Of a stretch of DNA of 64,000 bases, positions 27,055-36,768 are shown piece after piece. Every line of letters begins with the position of its first letter. The first letter of the stretch is position 1. The notes beneath the pieces are model-generated. The model saw only the letters and a list, made by a program, of their open reading frames with translations. It was not told where the DNA came from and searched no databases. The DNA comes from Flavobacteriales bacterium (GTDB lineage Bacteria > Bacteroidota > Bacteroidia > Flavobacteriales_D > Sanyastnellaceae): positions 1-64,000 of the forward strand of contig JADFAK010000022.1 in NCBI GenBank assembly GCA_015665315.1. Reading direction: 5' to 3'. A program made the translations under genes and the position numbers.

Positions 27055-27641
27055 TTCGCTAATTGAATAATAAACTGACCCCCATATGTCGAGAATAATC
27101 TTGTTCCTTTAGTGGTTTTGAGAAAATCTTCAACAGCTCTTTTTACTGGGAGGTCACCTTTCAACTCTGGTGAAGTCCATTTATAATCGTCACCAACTAA
27201 ATACCCGCCAGCCTTAAGCAGAGTAGCGCATAATTTCAAGTCGGCCAAAACAAATTCATAGTAGTGATTGCCGTCAATATACATCCAGTCAAACTTGCCT
27301 TCAGGAAAGATAGAGGTCAATTCTTTTGAATAAACTCGATGGAATTGGACTTCGGGATGGTTTGCGAATCGCTTCTTTACTCCGTTGAAGATGGCATCCA
27401 TGTCCGACTGTGATTGGGCCACAAGTCCGCCAAACAATCGCTCACCAAAATCGGTCTGGTAGGCCCACGGATCAATGAGGTGTAGCTCTTTGGGATTGGT
27501 TCTATCCAATATCATTTGTGAGAAATCACCCTTCCAAACGCCAATTTCAGCACAAATGGCATTCTTGGGCATTTTCTTCAATAATTTCTCTCTTGGATCG
27601 CCAAGAATTCGCACTGCGATTGACTTCAGACTCATAGTCAA
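27051..27641 (-). CDS. Class I SAM-dependent methyltransferase
   Basis: 'NAICAEIGVWKGDFSQMILDRTNPKELHLIDPWAY...DWMYIDGNHYYEFVLADLKLCATLLKAGGYLVGDDY'. Confidence 0.85.
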   Translation of the reverse strand: MTMSLKSIAVRILGDPREKLLKKMPKNAICAEIGVWKGDFSQMILDRTNPKELHLIDPWAYQTDFGERLFGGLVAQSQSDMDAIFNGVKKRFANHPEVQFHRVYSKELTSIFPEGKFDWMYIDGNHYYEFVLADLKLCATLLKAGGYLVGDDYKWTSPELKGDLPVKRAVEDFLKTTKGTRLFSTYGGQFIIQLAK

Positions 27642-27722
27642 ATATAGTCATCGCGAATGATTTATGGTCATGAGAGGATAGGGATAATTCGACCGACCTC
27701 CCAATTGCTGGGTTTAATTATC

Positions 27723-28325
27723 CTAATTATTGATCTCCTGATCGTAGCCTTCAATAATCGTTGGAAGATGAGATAATGGAAAATACTTGTAGATGAAATC
27801 TTCGTCAAGAGGCTGAAGGTCGATCCATTTGATTTTTTCATACACTTCTAATTCACCAATGAACCTGTCAATCAATCGATAACAAATGAGCTCTTGTTCG
27901 GAGTCATGTCGAAAGCCTCTTACATAAACCCGTATTCCCAGTTTTGCCCTATCCTTGGCATATTCGAAATAAGCATCGTCAATGTGCAGTGTCGAACCTT
28001 TGTAAGTTACTTTCTTTAGGTGCCTGTCTTTTGGTCGAAAGGCCTGCCAGGTCCAGAACTCCAATTCAGGGGAATTATCGAGAATCTCGAATACTTTTGG
28101 GAAATGCCGCGGAATACCATGCACCGTAAACATAAGTTCGTACTTACCGTCGACTGTCACGCGCAAATGGGCAAAAACTCCGTTGAAGTATCTCGATAGG
28201 ATTTGATTGACTTCGAATTCCAGGCGATCTACAGGTGTCTCACTCGTATTCGTTCTTGTTGCCCATTCCTTAAATGTATTCCAGAATCTCTGGGCATTAC
28301 TTTTCTTAGTTCTTAGTTTGAGCAT
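27723..28325 (-). CDS. Conserved hypothetical protein
   Basis: 200 aa intact ORF, no recognised domain by eye. Confidence 0.65.
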   Translation of the reverse strand: MLKLRTKKSNAQRFWNTFKEWATRTNTSETPVDRLEFEVNQILSRYFNGVFAHLRVTVDGKYELMFTVHGIPRHFPKVFEILDNSPELEFWTWQAFRPKDRHLKKVTYKGSTLHIDDAYFEYAKDRAKLGIRVYVRGFRHDSEQELICYRLIDRFIGELEVYEKIKWIDLQPLDEDFIYKYFPLSHLPTIIEGYDQEINN

Positions 28326-28427
28326 TCCTCTAAATAAAAAATAATGAGTGAAAGAGGTTCAACAAAACTGAAGAAAATATTGCTTGCTACTGGCACCAAG
28401 TACAAAGTAAATAATCTTGTATCTGCG

Positions 28428-28973
28428 CTAATCTTCCAATTCCGCAATCTCCTTGTCCAAGATAGCTTCCATCGCTTTTAGCTGTTGCTTGGTGATTTTA
28501 CTATCGGTTTTAGCCTTTTTCTTCATGAAACGAAGCATTTGCTTTTTTTGGATTTCATAGGCGATGAATACCGTGTACTTTTCTCCATTGTAATATTTCT
28601 CCTCCCCAATCTTTCTGAGGTCGCCAATTTGCGTATTCGTGACTTCTCGGGTCAGACTTTCAAACTTATCGTTTAATGTAGACGACTCATCAACTTCAGT
28701 TTCAGATAAATATTGGTCGGTAACCACTTTTAATCGTGTTTGCACTTGTTGCGCAAGTTCCTTTTTAGCTTGTAGGTCGGCTTTGTTCTTTGCTATGTTT
28801 TCATCCATGCTATCTCCTTGACCAACAGCTCGAAAGTGGCGTTTGTCTGATTCGTATTTAGATGACGAAAATGGTGCTTTTACTTTTTTACCCAAGCTGC
28901 TAGAACTGTGGCAGGATGTGACCAGACTGAATAGCCCGAAGGTGAAGATCAATAGTAGAAATCTTGTTTTCAT
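28428..28973 (-). CDS. Putative lipoprotein (LPP20-like)
   Basis: 'MKTRFLLLIFTFGLFSLVTSCHSSSSLG' lipobox; 'ENIAKNKADLQAKKELAQQVQTRLK' LPP20-like helix. Confidence 0.7.
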   Translation of the reverse strand: MKTRFLLLIFTFGLFSLVTSCHSSSSLGKKVKAPFSSSKYESDKRHFRAVGQGDSMDENIAKNKADLQAKKELAQQVQTRLKVVTDQYLSETEVDESSTLNDKFESLTREVTNTQIGDLRKIGEEKYYNGEKYTVFIAYEIQKKQMLRFMKKKAKTDSKITKQQLKAMEAILDKEIAELED

Positions 28974-29015
28974 GACAAATGTTTTCATCCTTACCTTAAA
29001 AACCGTGCCACATTT

Positions 29016-29825
29016 TCAATTGAGAACCAGCAATGGTTTATTGGTCCGCTCGGCTACTTTCTTGGTGATGCTCTTTCTGAATATGCGCTCACTCAATGTA
29101 TTCTTACGTGGAATCAAAGCCACGAGATCAATTTTGTACGAATTCACAAACTTTAAAATACCTTCTTCAATTTTCTCGGCACTTACTTCATGGAATTCCG
29201 GGTCCTGTCCAGCAAATTCTTGCTCTAAAGTTTGCTTTTCAATAATCTTAGCGACCTCTAGCTCATTATCGAGATCTTTTCTGACGTGCAGGACATAGTT
29301 TTTTGAATCGTGAGCAGACATAATATCCTTGATAATGTCCAGTTGTTTGTCGATTAAGTGATAGCGGTAATCGGTTGCGAATAGAATATTCCCAAACCCC
29401 ATATATTCCACACCATTTGGAACTACGATCATGTTCTGCCTATGACTAGCCATGAACAACTCGGTATTTGTGTCCTTGGGAGAACGGTCATGCAGATTAA
29501 TTCCGTCGGAGCCAATTACCAATAAATCGATGGATTTCTTTTTGAAATAGCGCGCCGACATGGTAGTGAATCGACCTTCGTAGATGACCGTCTCTATGAC
29601 TAAATCGGGAGCGTATGCTTCTAAGGCCGACTTTTCATTCTGGAGCGACTCCTTGACGTGATTGGCTTTTCTATCATGCTCATCTGCACTTTTACACAAA
29701 GAAGGATCACAGGCGTGCATTAATACAATGGTGGCTTTTTGTCCGCGCAGCATATCACAGGCAAATTTAGCGGCATTGTGCGCACAAGGCGTAAAATTCG
29801 TTGGGACTAGAATTCGATTGAACAT
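29016..29825 (-). CDS. Universal stress protein (UspA family)
   Basis: 'MFNRILVPTNFTPCAHNAAKFACDML', 'IDLLVIGSDG'; C-terminal second Usp-like half. Confidence 0.88.
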   Translation of the reverse strand: MFNRILVPTNFTPCAHNAAKFACDMLRGQKATIVLMHACDPSLCKSADEHDRKANHVKESLQNEKSALEAYAPDLVIETVIYEGRFTTMSARYFKKKSIDLLVIGSDGINLHDRSPKDTNTELFMASHRQNMIVVPNGVEYMGFGNILFATDYRYHLIDKQLDIIKDIMSAHDSKNYVLHVRKDLDNELEVAKIIEKQTLEQEFAGQDPEFHEVSAEKIEEGILKFVNSYKIDLVALIPRKNTLSERIFRKSITKKVAERTNKPLLVLN

Positions 29826-29835
29826 AGGTGGCTTT

Positions 29836-30645
29836 TTATTCGTGAAGGATTAGCATTGGGGTTTTTAAGTGAAAAGTCAATTCGCGGGTGACACTCTTCC
29901 CAAATAGATCTTGCAGGAAGTTACGCTTGCGCTTCAGGGCGACAACCAAATCTGTGGGGTAGTCTTGGACGTATTTTTCTACTCCATCGACCACGTTTTC
30001 GGAGTCATCAAAACAAATTGACATTTCCAATCCATCGAAGAGTTCGTCGAAATGATTCAACTCCTTGTTCACCGTAAATGAGTCGGTATTACTCTTCATG
30101 TTGAGCACAGTCAAGTTGGATCTGTACTTCTGCATGATGTGCTTGAGTGGATTGAATATCGTGTCGTCTTTGAAAGGCTTAAGGTCACTCACAAAAATGA
30201 TCTGACTAGGCGCTTTGCATTTGCAGTCCTGTGGTATGACCAAAACGGGGAGTTCTGTATTGTCAACAAGGTCGTATGCATTTGATCCAAAGAAAAATTC
30301 TTTTAAACCACTGGTGCCTTTTGTCCCCATTACAACAACGTCAAAATCAATTGCTGCTGTTATTTTTTGGACAGCCGAAGGAAGATCACCAAACTCAAGA
30401 TGTTGCTCAATAATCACTCCTGGATGCTTGGCTGTTATTTCTGCGACAGCATTATTCAGTAATTCTTCACCTTTTTTCTCATAATGCTCAATAGGAGCGT
30501 AGGCCACTTCACTCGTAACCACCGGAATGGCATACGTGTAGAAGAGGTGATAGGTAGACGAATCAAGTCCATAAAGGTTGATTGCATACTCAATAGCATT
30601 GCTCGCCGTCTCCGAAAAATCAATGGGGCATAGGATGTGTCTCAT
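29836..30645 (-). CDS. Universal stress protein (UspA family)
   Basis: 'MRHILCPIDFSETASNAIEYAINLYG', 'FDVVVMGTKGTSGLKEFFFGSNAYDLVDNTELPVLVIP'. Confidence 0.94.
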   Translation of the reverse strand: MRHILCPIDFSETASNAIEYAINLYGLDSSTYHLFYTYAIPVVTSEVAYAPIEHYEKKGEELLNNAVAEITAKHPGVIIEQHLEFGDLPSAVQKITAAIDFDVVVMGTKGTSGLKEFFFGSNAYDLVDNTELPVLVIPQDCKCKAPSQIIFVSDLKPFKDDTIFNPLKHIMQKYRSNLTVLNMKSNTDSFTVNKELNHFDELFDGLEMSICFDDSENVVDGVEKYVQDYPTDLVVALKRKRNFLQDLFGKSVTRELTFHLKTPMLILHE

Positions 30646-30712
30646 AGCTTTCTTTTTTAGTAAAGTTCCATGAAATCATCGTTCCCCGTGATGATGGCAC
30701 TCAAAGCAAGAA

Positions 30713-30726
30713 CTGATAAACGTCAG
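30713..30726. promoter_or_regulatory. Crp/Fnr-like box upstream of the usp pair
   Basis: CTGAT-AAAC-GTCAG, 68 bp upstream of the first usp start. Confidence 0.5.
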
Positions 30727-30739
30727 CTATTAGAAATCA

Positions 30740-31660
30740 TCATTTTAATCCGAGGTTTTGGCGGTACGTGCTATCGGTAACATGGTTCAGACTCCAGTAG
30801 GGTAGTCTTTCACTGTTTATTAACGTTGCTTTTGTCGTCAAAACACGTGCTTGTTCACCCCAACCGCTTCGGTATGAATCTTCCCACGATGCAATGGTAT
30901 GAGGGAACTTTGTGTGATAGACTATTGATAGTTTCCTATCGGCATATTCAATAGAATAGATTGTCAGTTCCTTTTGAACTTCCTTCTTTGCTTTTGCTGC
31001 TATCGCCTCGGTTGGAATATGTCTAAATCTGATCACCTGAATCCCGGGTACAATGGAGATTTGACCTGTAGGAAGGAACTCGGGATTCGTACGAATCTGA
31101 GTCCAGATATTGTCTTCCAAGTATACATCTCCGATGGTCAATTGTTGATCGCCTTCCGATTCAAAATAAGACTTCTGGTCAACTTGGAACCCGCTGCTGG
31201 TCCTATCAATCTGCGTAAATGAATGTCCGCACCATTCCTGTGAAGAAGTGGTAACCTTCAAAACCCCCATGACAGATTCCACAGGACTAAAAACGGAAGT
31301 CATCAAGGAGTAGGGGTAAATACCTGTATTGAATTTTCGTGTGAAATTAAGTTTTAGGACATCCACATTGTCTTCTGGTGAATCATTTGGGGCATCCAGT
31401 TTCACATGTTTGGATTTGCTAAATGGTTCTGTAACAAAGATCATGGTGGCTTGACCGTCATGGATTTCACCGTAACGCGCTTGCTCAATGTCATAAACCG
31501 ATACTTCGGCATTTCCATCGTGCCAATAGTTGGAGAATTCGGTCGTGGAGCCCACTACGGCCGGCGATGGGGGCGAACTGGGTTCCGTATTGTCGGCATT
31601 GACACACGCGACAGTGATCAGCACACATGCAATCAATGAAATGATAGTGATCTTTTTCAT
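30740..31660 (-). CDS. Putative lipoprotein of unknown function
   Basis: 'MKKITIISLIACVLITVACVNADN' lipobox; 306 aa. Confidence 0.75.
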   Translation of the reverse strand: MKKITIISLIACVLITVACVNADNTEPSSPPSPAVVGSTTEFSNYWHDGNAEVSVYDIEQARYGEIHDGQATMIFVTEPFSKSKHVKLDAPNDSPEDNVDVLKLNFTRKFNTGIYPYSLMTSVFSPVESVMGVLKVTTSSQEWCGHSFTQIDRTSSGFQVDQKSYFESEGDQQLTIGDVYLEDNIWTQIRTNPEFLPTGQISIVPGIQVIRFRHIPTEAIAAKAKKEVQKELTIYSIEYADRKLSIVYHTKFPHTIASWEDSYRSGWGEQARVLTTKATLINSERLPYWSLNHVTDSTYRQNLGLK

Positions 31661-31779
31661 GGCGATATTTTGATCTCAAATCTCGGAATATCTCAGCTTC
31701 CTTCCCATGCCATTCATCAGCTAATCTCAGATCTGCTCAATTATTTGAATTTTTTAACCAATTTCAGAATGCATCTTGC

Positions 31780-31787
31780 TAAATTTG
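31780..31787 (+). promoter_or_regulatory. -7 promoter element for the Gly-rich protein gene
   Basis: TAAATTTG. Confidence 0.4.
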
Positions 31788-31895
31788 AAGTTGATCGAAT
31801 GAATACATAACTTCGTCGTTCACATGCATGGAGCTGAATGTCAAATTGATAGGCAAAGGTTACGTGACATAGACCTGAACCAAACTATACCTATT

Positions 31896-34184
31896 ATGAC
31901 GTCTCTCATGACCAAATTTGGAGTACTCATCTCTATTTTTCTCTTGGTTTTAACTTCAAGCACTTCAGCTCAAGACAACTGCGGATTGATATACGTTTCA
32001 CCTACCGGTTCTGGAATGGATGGAACAATCACATCGCCTACAAGTGTTTTGGAATCAATAGCAATAAATGCAAATGACCCAACTCGTAATAGAGTCCTTG
32101 TCCTCGCAGGAGTGTACAACGAAACGGCCACGATCGTTTTACCATCAGGAATGACTTTTGAAGGTGGTTTTTCGCCAGAAGGTGATGGGAGTTGGACGAA
32201 GAACAGCAATGCCTCTTCTATCTTAAATATCAATCCGCCAGTGGCCATATTTGAGAATGCAGCCCACCATATTGGTATTGATTTTTCGTTGACGACCAAC
32301 GTTATAATCAAAGATATTACGGTCAATACGATGATGGGAGGTACTACCGAATCTTTCAACGGCAATGGTGCTTCGATTTATGGGTTGTATGCTCACGGCA
32401 GTTCGAATTACACCTTAGAGCGAGTTGCTGTGAATACGGGGGCTGCGGCGAGCGGTGCGGCCGGGGCATCAGGTGGTAACGGAGGAGCTGGTGGCGCTGG
32501 CTTGCAAGGTGACGGAGGTTGTAACGACTGCGATTATTTCGGGCAAGGTGGTGCAGGAGGTGCAGGTGCATTCCCCGGTGGTGCCGGAGGAAATGGAGGC
32601 TATGGTGATACCAATGGGGCAACAGGTTCACCCGGTGGTGGCCCGCTAGGAGCCAATGGCGCTGGTGGTGGCAATGGAGATGGATCGACCTGTGCGTTTG
32701 GATGTAGCGATGGAGGCACTGGAGGAACTGCTTCTGGTGGCGGTAATGGATCTGCGGGTTCAAATGGCTTACCAGGTACAAATGGAACATTTTTCAATGG
32801 ATTTTTCATTCCACAAGCTGGAGCAAACGGAGCCGATGGTATCGGAGGTTCCGGCGGCGGCGGTGGCGGTGGTGGCGGTGGTTCTGACTGCTGCTTAGAC
32901 GACCGTGGTGCTGGAGGTGGCGGCGGTGGTGGCGGTGGCTACCCCGGAGCTGGAGGTACAGGCGGTGGTGGTGGTGGCGCCTCTATTGGTCTGCTACTTT
33001 GGGACAATGGAGCTGGTGCTCAACTCATTGATTGCCTTTTTAACCCAGGTTCTGCTGGATCAGGTGGTGTAGGTGGAAGCGGTGGTAACGGCGGTGTAGG
33101 CGGACCGGGAGCTTCCGGAGGAAATGGCGCCGATAATGGTGGTCCTGGTGGTGCCGGTGGTGCTGGCGGTACTGGTGGAAACGGCGGTGTTGGTGGAAAC
33201 GGAGCTGATGGTGAATCGTTGGCGATCCAAGTTTCTGGAACCAATGTAAACGAACTCGACACGGCATGGCCCATACCTCACTTGTTCACGGCCAACTACA
33301 ATAGAGGCTGCACAAATTCACAAGTGGCTATTGTCAAAGACTTCGGTATTTGGGATTTGAATGCCATGGGTGCGACTTTTGTGAATGATTTGGGACCGAC
33401 TAACTCTAGCTTTGACCTAACTTCAAACAATGCATTTGTGTCGTTCGGAAGTGTCGGCGCAAAGGATATTGCAAGCGATCAAGAGTCGATCGACAATTTT
33501 ATTTACATCAACGATATTCGACCTCTACCTACTATGGAATCATTCCCTGACACGCTTTGTGCTGAGGAAGATCTTATTTTAGGTACAACAGAAACAGCTG
33601 TAGAATACAAGTGGAATCTTTACAATTCTTCTTGGGCGCTAACGCAAATTTACGCTAGCCAAAACCCAGGAGCTGTGAGCTTAATCAATCCAGGGAAATA
33701 TTATGTGAAGCTAGAGGTAAAAGACGCGTGTTGTGGCTGGAGTGTGCCCGTATACGATTCATTGGTAGTTCGAGCCCCATATGAAACACTGAACCTTATC
33801 AATATTTGCAATGGTGATAGTGCCTTTATAGCTGGTGAATGGCAGTTTGCCCAAGGCGTGTTTGTAGATGATAGTCAGACCTTGAATGGATGTGATAGCG
33901 TAGCTACAACGGTGTTGTTCATCGATGCCTGCAACGAATTTGGATGTACAGATCCTGAAGCAGATAACTACGATCCACTTGCGCAAAACGACAATGGTTC
34001 TTGTGAATATTTCAACTTTGAGACCTTGTGCGGTGAAGGAACTGTTTGGTCAGAAGAATTGCAGCAATGCATTGTTGTGTGCCAGGCCGACTTGAATAAT
34101 GACGGTCAGATCAATACTTCAGACCTACTAATCTTCTTATCTCAATTTGGAGTTTCTTGCGAGGATCTTGGCCAAGGAGGTTAG
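31896..34184 (+). CDS. Secreted glycine-rich (GGX-repeat) protein with C-terminal dockerin-like Ca-binding motif
   Basis: Signal peptide 'MTKFGVLISIFLLVLTSSTSAQD'; long GG-N/A/T/S-GG tracts; 'CTDPEADNYDPLAQNDNGSCEY'; C-term 'ADLNNDGQINTSDLLIFLSQFG'. Start at Met25 of the ORF. Confidence 0.85.
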   Translation: MTSLMTKFGVLISIFLLVLTSSTSAQDNCGLIYVSPTGSGMDGTITSPTSVLESIAINANDPTRNRVLVLAGVYNETATIVLPSGMTFEGGFSPEGDGSWTKNSNASSILNINPPVAIFENAAHHIGIDFSLTTNVIIKDITVNTMMGGTTESFNGNGASIYGLYAHGSSNYTLERVAVNTGAAASGAAGASGGNGGAGGAGLQGDGGCNDCDYFGQGGAGGAGAFPGGAGGNGGYGDTNGATGSPGGGPLGANGAGGGNGDGSTCAFGCSDGGTGGTASGGGNGSAGSNGLPGTNGTFFNGFFIPQAGANGADGIGGSGGGGGGGGGGSDCCLDDRGAGGGGGGGGGYPGAGGTGGGGGGASIGLLLWDNGAGAQLIDCLFNPGSAGSGGVGGSGGNGGVGGPGASGGNGADNGGPGGAGGAGGTGGNGGVGGNGADGESLAIQVSGTNVNELDTAWPIPHLFTANYNRGCTNSQVAIVKDFGIWDLNAMGATFVNDLGPTNSSFDLTSNNAFVSFGSVGAKDIASDQESIDNFIYINDIRPLPTMESFPDTLCAEEDLILGTTETAVEYKWNLYNSSWALTQIYASQNPGAVSLINPGKYYVKLEVKDACCGWSVPVYDSLVVRAPYETLNLINICNGDSAFIAGEWQFAQGVFVDDSQTLNGCDSVATTVLFIDACNEFGCTDPEADNYDPLAQNDNGSCEYFNFETLCGEGTVWSEELQQCIVVCQADLNNDGQINTSDLLIFLSQFGVSCEDLGQGG

Positions 34185-34912
34185 AGTGCACGCAATTCTT
34201 TTTGCATTTCTTCCACCTTGCTTCTCGTGTAGGCCGCTAGTTCGTCGGCACTTTTGAGAGGATGGTTCGAAGGGAAAATGGGGCTTCCAATCTTAATTTT
34301 GACAACTCCTTTGTGGATTTGCATGGTTCCCGACGGATTCACTTGGTCTGTGCCTATTATTGCGATTGGCATGATTCCAATATTTCCTTCCTTGGCAATT
34401 ATAAAGGATCCTCTTCGGAATACGAGCAGTTCGCCCGTGGTTGAACGCGTTCCCTCAGGAAAGGTGATTACATTCTTACCAGCTTTGATCAGGTGAGCTG
34501 CCTCCTGCATTGAACGCATAGCACTCTCACGATTCTTTCGATCTATGAAGATCATCTCCGTCATAGTAATGTACCATCCTAGCACGGGGGCTTTCTTGAG
34601 TTCTTTTTTAGCAACGAAATACAAGGGTACGGGAACAGCGCGCACAACAGCAGCGATGTCTAAAGTTGACTGGTGATTGGCAGTATAGATGTAAAAACCA
34701 TTCTTGTCAATATTTTCCGAACCATAAACTTCGACTTTGGTGCGGCATACCGTAAACACAAAACGGTGCCATGCTGCTGGAATAAAGGTCAGAACCCAGT
34801 CAATTTTGCGCGTCAGCATGATCAGGACGATGCCTGTAAGTCCGCAAATCACCGTAAACAGGGCAATGAGGAAAACTTGGATAGGGTTTAAGATATAGCG
34901 CATGGGCGGCAA
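34181..34912 (-). CDS. plsC: 1-acyl-sn-glycerol-3-phosphate acyltransferase
   Basis: 'YTANHQSTLDIAAV', 'FIDRKNRESAMRSMQ', 'VITFPEGTRSTTGELL'. Confidence 0.93.
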   Translation of the reverse strand: MPPMRYILNPIQVFLIALFTVICGLTGIVLIMLTRKIDWVLTFIPAAWHRFVFTVCRTKVEVYGSENIDKNGFYIYTANHQSTLDIAAVVRAVPVPLYFVAKKELKKAPVLGWYITMTEMIFIDRKNRESAMRSMQEAAHLIKAGKNVITFPEGTRSTTGELLVFRRGSFIIAKEGNIGIMPIAIIGTDQVNPSGTMQIHKGVVKIKIGSPIFPSNHPLKSADELAAYTRSKVEEMQKELRAL

Positions 34913-35028
34913 TTTAAGAATATTGCGTTTTGATTTGAAGCTTATCGTTAGACGGAAAGAAAAATAGTGTGACGTGAACTACCAGCTTGTCGGTCACATG
35001 GAAAGAAACATTTGCCTTGTGCTAAATA

Positions 35029-35745
35029 TTATCTTAATAGATTCTCGAGAAACTCTCCTGTAAAATAGGCTAGAGCCGCTGCTGCCAAACCCAATCCTAC
35101 CGTCTCCAGAATGCTCCGGCCGATTGCGCGTTGATTGATCACGCCTTTGAAGTAGCCTATGAAAATGAAAGACACCAAAGTGAGGCTGCTGGCCCATGTA
35201 AAGAGATTAATTCCGAGCGGATGGATCCAATGAATGATATACAGAATCAAGGGAATTGCCCCCATCGCAGCAAATGATGTAAAAGTTGCTAAGCCTACGG
35301 CAAATGGTGATTTTGAAGGTTTTATCATCCCTAATTCGTGGTGCATCATGAAGTTGGCCCAGCGATCTTTATCTGCACAAATAGTCTCCGTCGCATCTCT
35401 GAGTACTTGTCCGTCAAACCCCATTTCCACAAAAGCCATTTCGACTTCCTTGCGCTCACTTTCGGGGGTGTTTTCTATTTCCTGATGTTCCTTTTGCAGA
35501 TTTTTATTGAAGGCATCAATTTCACTTTTGGAACTTAAGTAACCACCGACCGACATTGAAAAGCCATCGGCGACCAGGTTTCCCAGTCCGAGGATAATCA
35601 CAATATCCACACTCAAATGAGCCCCAGTTGCTCCTGCGACAACAGCAAAAGTGGTAATACTCCCATCGATACCTCCGTAGACGAATTCCGGTAAATATTC
35701 TTCGTATTTGTCGATGAAACTCGACGAGATTTTGGGTGTATCCAT
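35029..35745 (-). CDS. VIT1/CCC1 family transporter
   Basis: 'LPEFVYGGIDGSITTFAVVAGATGAHLS...GLGNLVADGFSMSVGGYLSSKSE'. Confidence 0.93.
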   Translation of the reverse strand: MDTPKISSSFIDKYEEYLPEFVYGGIDGSITTFAVVAGATGAHLSVDIVIILGLGNLVADGFSMSVGGYLSSKSEIDAFNKNLQKEHQEIENTPESERKEVEMAFVEMGFDGQVLRDATETICADKDRWANFMMHHELGMIKPSKSPFAVGLATFTSFAAMGAIPLILYIIHWIHPLGINLFTWASSLTLVSFIFIGYFKGVINQRAIGRSILETVGLGLAAAALAYFTGEFLENLLR

Positions 35746-35753
35746 AGGTCTAT

Positions 35754-36719
35754 TTATTTGCCGAATGGCTTCTTAAAAAGCATCTTATTCAAGATGTAGT
35801 CCATCGATTTAATGTTCAAAGGAAACTCCAAAAACACATGGAGAATACTCAAAGAGAATAGAACAGTGAGTCCAAGTTTTAAATCAATTAGATAGAGTGA
35901 AACGGCTGCTATCCAAATGGTTATGGAAATGATTAGTCGAGATGTTTTTACCTTGTGCCATCCGATAACGCTCGTTTTTGAGAACCAATTTAAGTAGTGG
36001 TATACATAAATAAAAGCTAGAAAAGATTGGATTCGTGTGTAGGTGTTTTCGCCTCCATGAATGAAGTATGAGATGAGTTGGTGCAGACTATTGAATCTGG
36101 ATTCGATCATGAAATTGCTCGTGAAGTCTGGAATTCCAATGATCAGGGCCGAAGGAATTATTAGTAGCAAGATGGCCACCAAAAAGAGGAGAACAACATT
36201 GAGATAGCCAATACGAGAATTTCCTTTATGAGCGCCTTGTATCATGAACAAACCGGTGAATAAGAAGACATGAAACACCGTGGGAAGAAAGGCCGCGAAA
36301 ATGTACAAAACAAGGGGTAATGGCGGGAGCAATGCGGCACATAGCAAGGTGAGCGAAGCAATGGTAAAGGACCACTTTCGATTTTTAATATAAAGCAAGG
36401 CGATAGCAGCGCAGAAAGTGCCAAGAATTAAATTACTCGTAGAAATGCTTTCTAGTAATTCTGGCAGTTCGTCGAGGTGGGTGTTTTTTAGGCTTACTAG
36501 TATAGAAATCAGACCTGTAGCAGCAAGGAGCCAAATCCATCGCACTTTTTCCTTGAAATAGAAGTCCCGGTCATTGAGCCAATTGATTTCGGTCAAGTAG
36601 TGGAGTGGTCCGAGGACGACATAGGATAATACGAAAACCCAGAAAGGAAAGATAAAGGCCAGAATACCGGCAAAAAGTATGAGAAACGTATTTAAAGGAT
36701 CAATGAATCGCGTTTTCAT
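35754..36719 (-). CDS. Polytopic membrane protein with conserved-looking intramembrane histidines, function unknown
   Basis: ~8-9 TM; 'LGPLHYLTEINWLNDRD', 'FLPTVFHVFLF', 'YVYHYLNWFSKTSVIGWHK', 'LSILHVFLEFPLN'. Confidence 0.75.
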   Translation of the reverse strand: MKTRFIDPLNTFLILFAGILAFIFPFWVFVLSYVVLGPLHYLTEINWLNDRDFYFKEKVRWIWLLAATGLISILVSLKNTHLDELPELLESISTSNLILGTFCAAIALLYIKNRKWSFTIASLTLLCAALLPPLPLVLYIFAAFLPTVFHVFLFTGLFMIQGAHKGNSRIGYLNVVLLFLVAILLLIIPSALIIGIPDFTSNFMIESRFNSLHQLISYFIHGGENTYTRIQSFLAFIYVYHYLNWFSKTSVIGWHKVKTSRLIISITIWIAAVSLYLIDLKLGLTVLFSLSILHVFLEFPLNIKSMDYILNKMLFKKPFGK

Positions 36720-36768
36720 ACAAATAGAAAGATAGGAGATGTGAGACCTCCTTTATTGTAAGGGAAAC

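Noticed and set aside
32356-33281. Several long minus-strand and alternate-frame ORFs (e.g. 32356..32790, 33020..33274) rich in His/Pro/Ser
   Set aside because: Antisense or shifted reads of the GGX-repeat gene; composition is a by-product of the glycine codons.
34969-34998. TGTGAC...GTCACA inverted repeat upstream of VIT1/plsC region
   Set aside because: 6-bp arms with an 18-nt spacer (34969-34998); too weak and too widely spaced to call a site.
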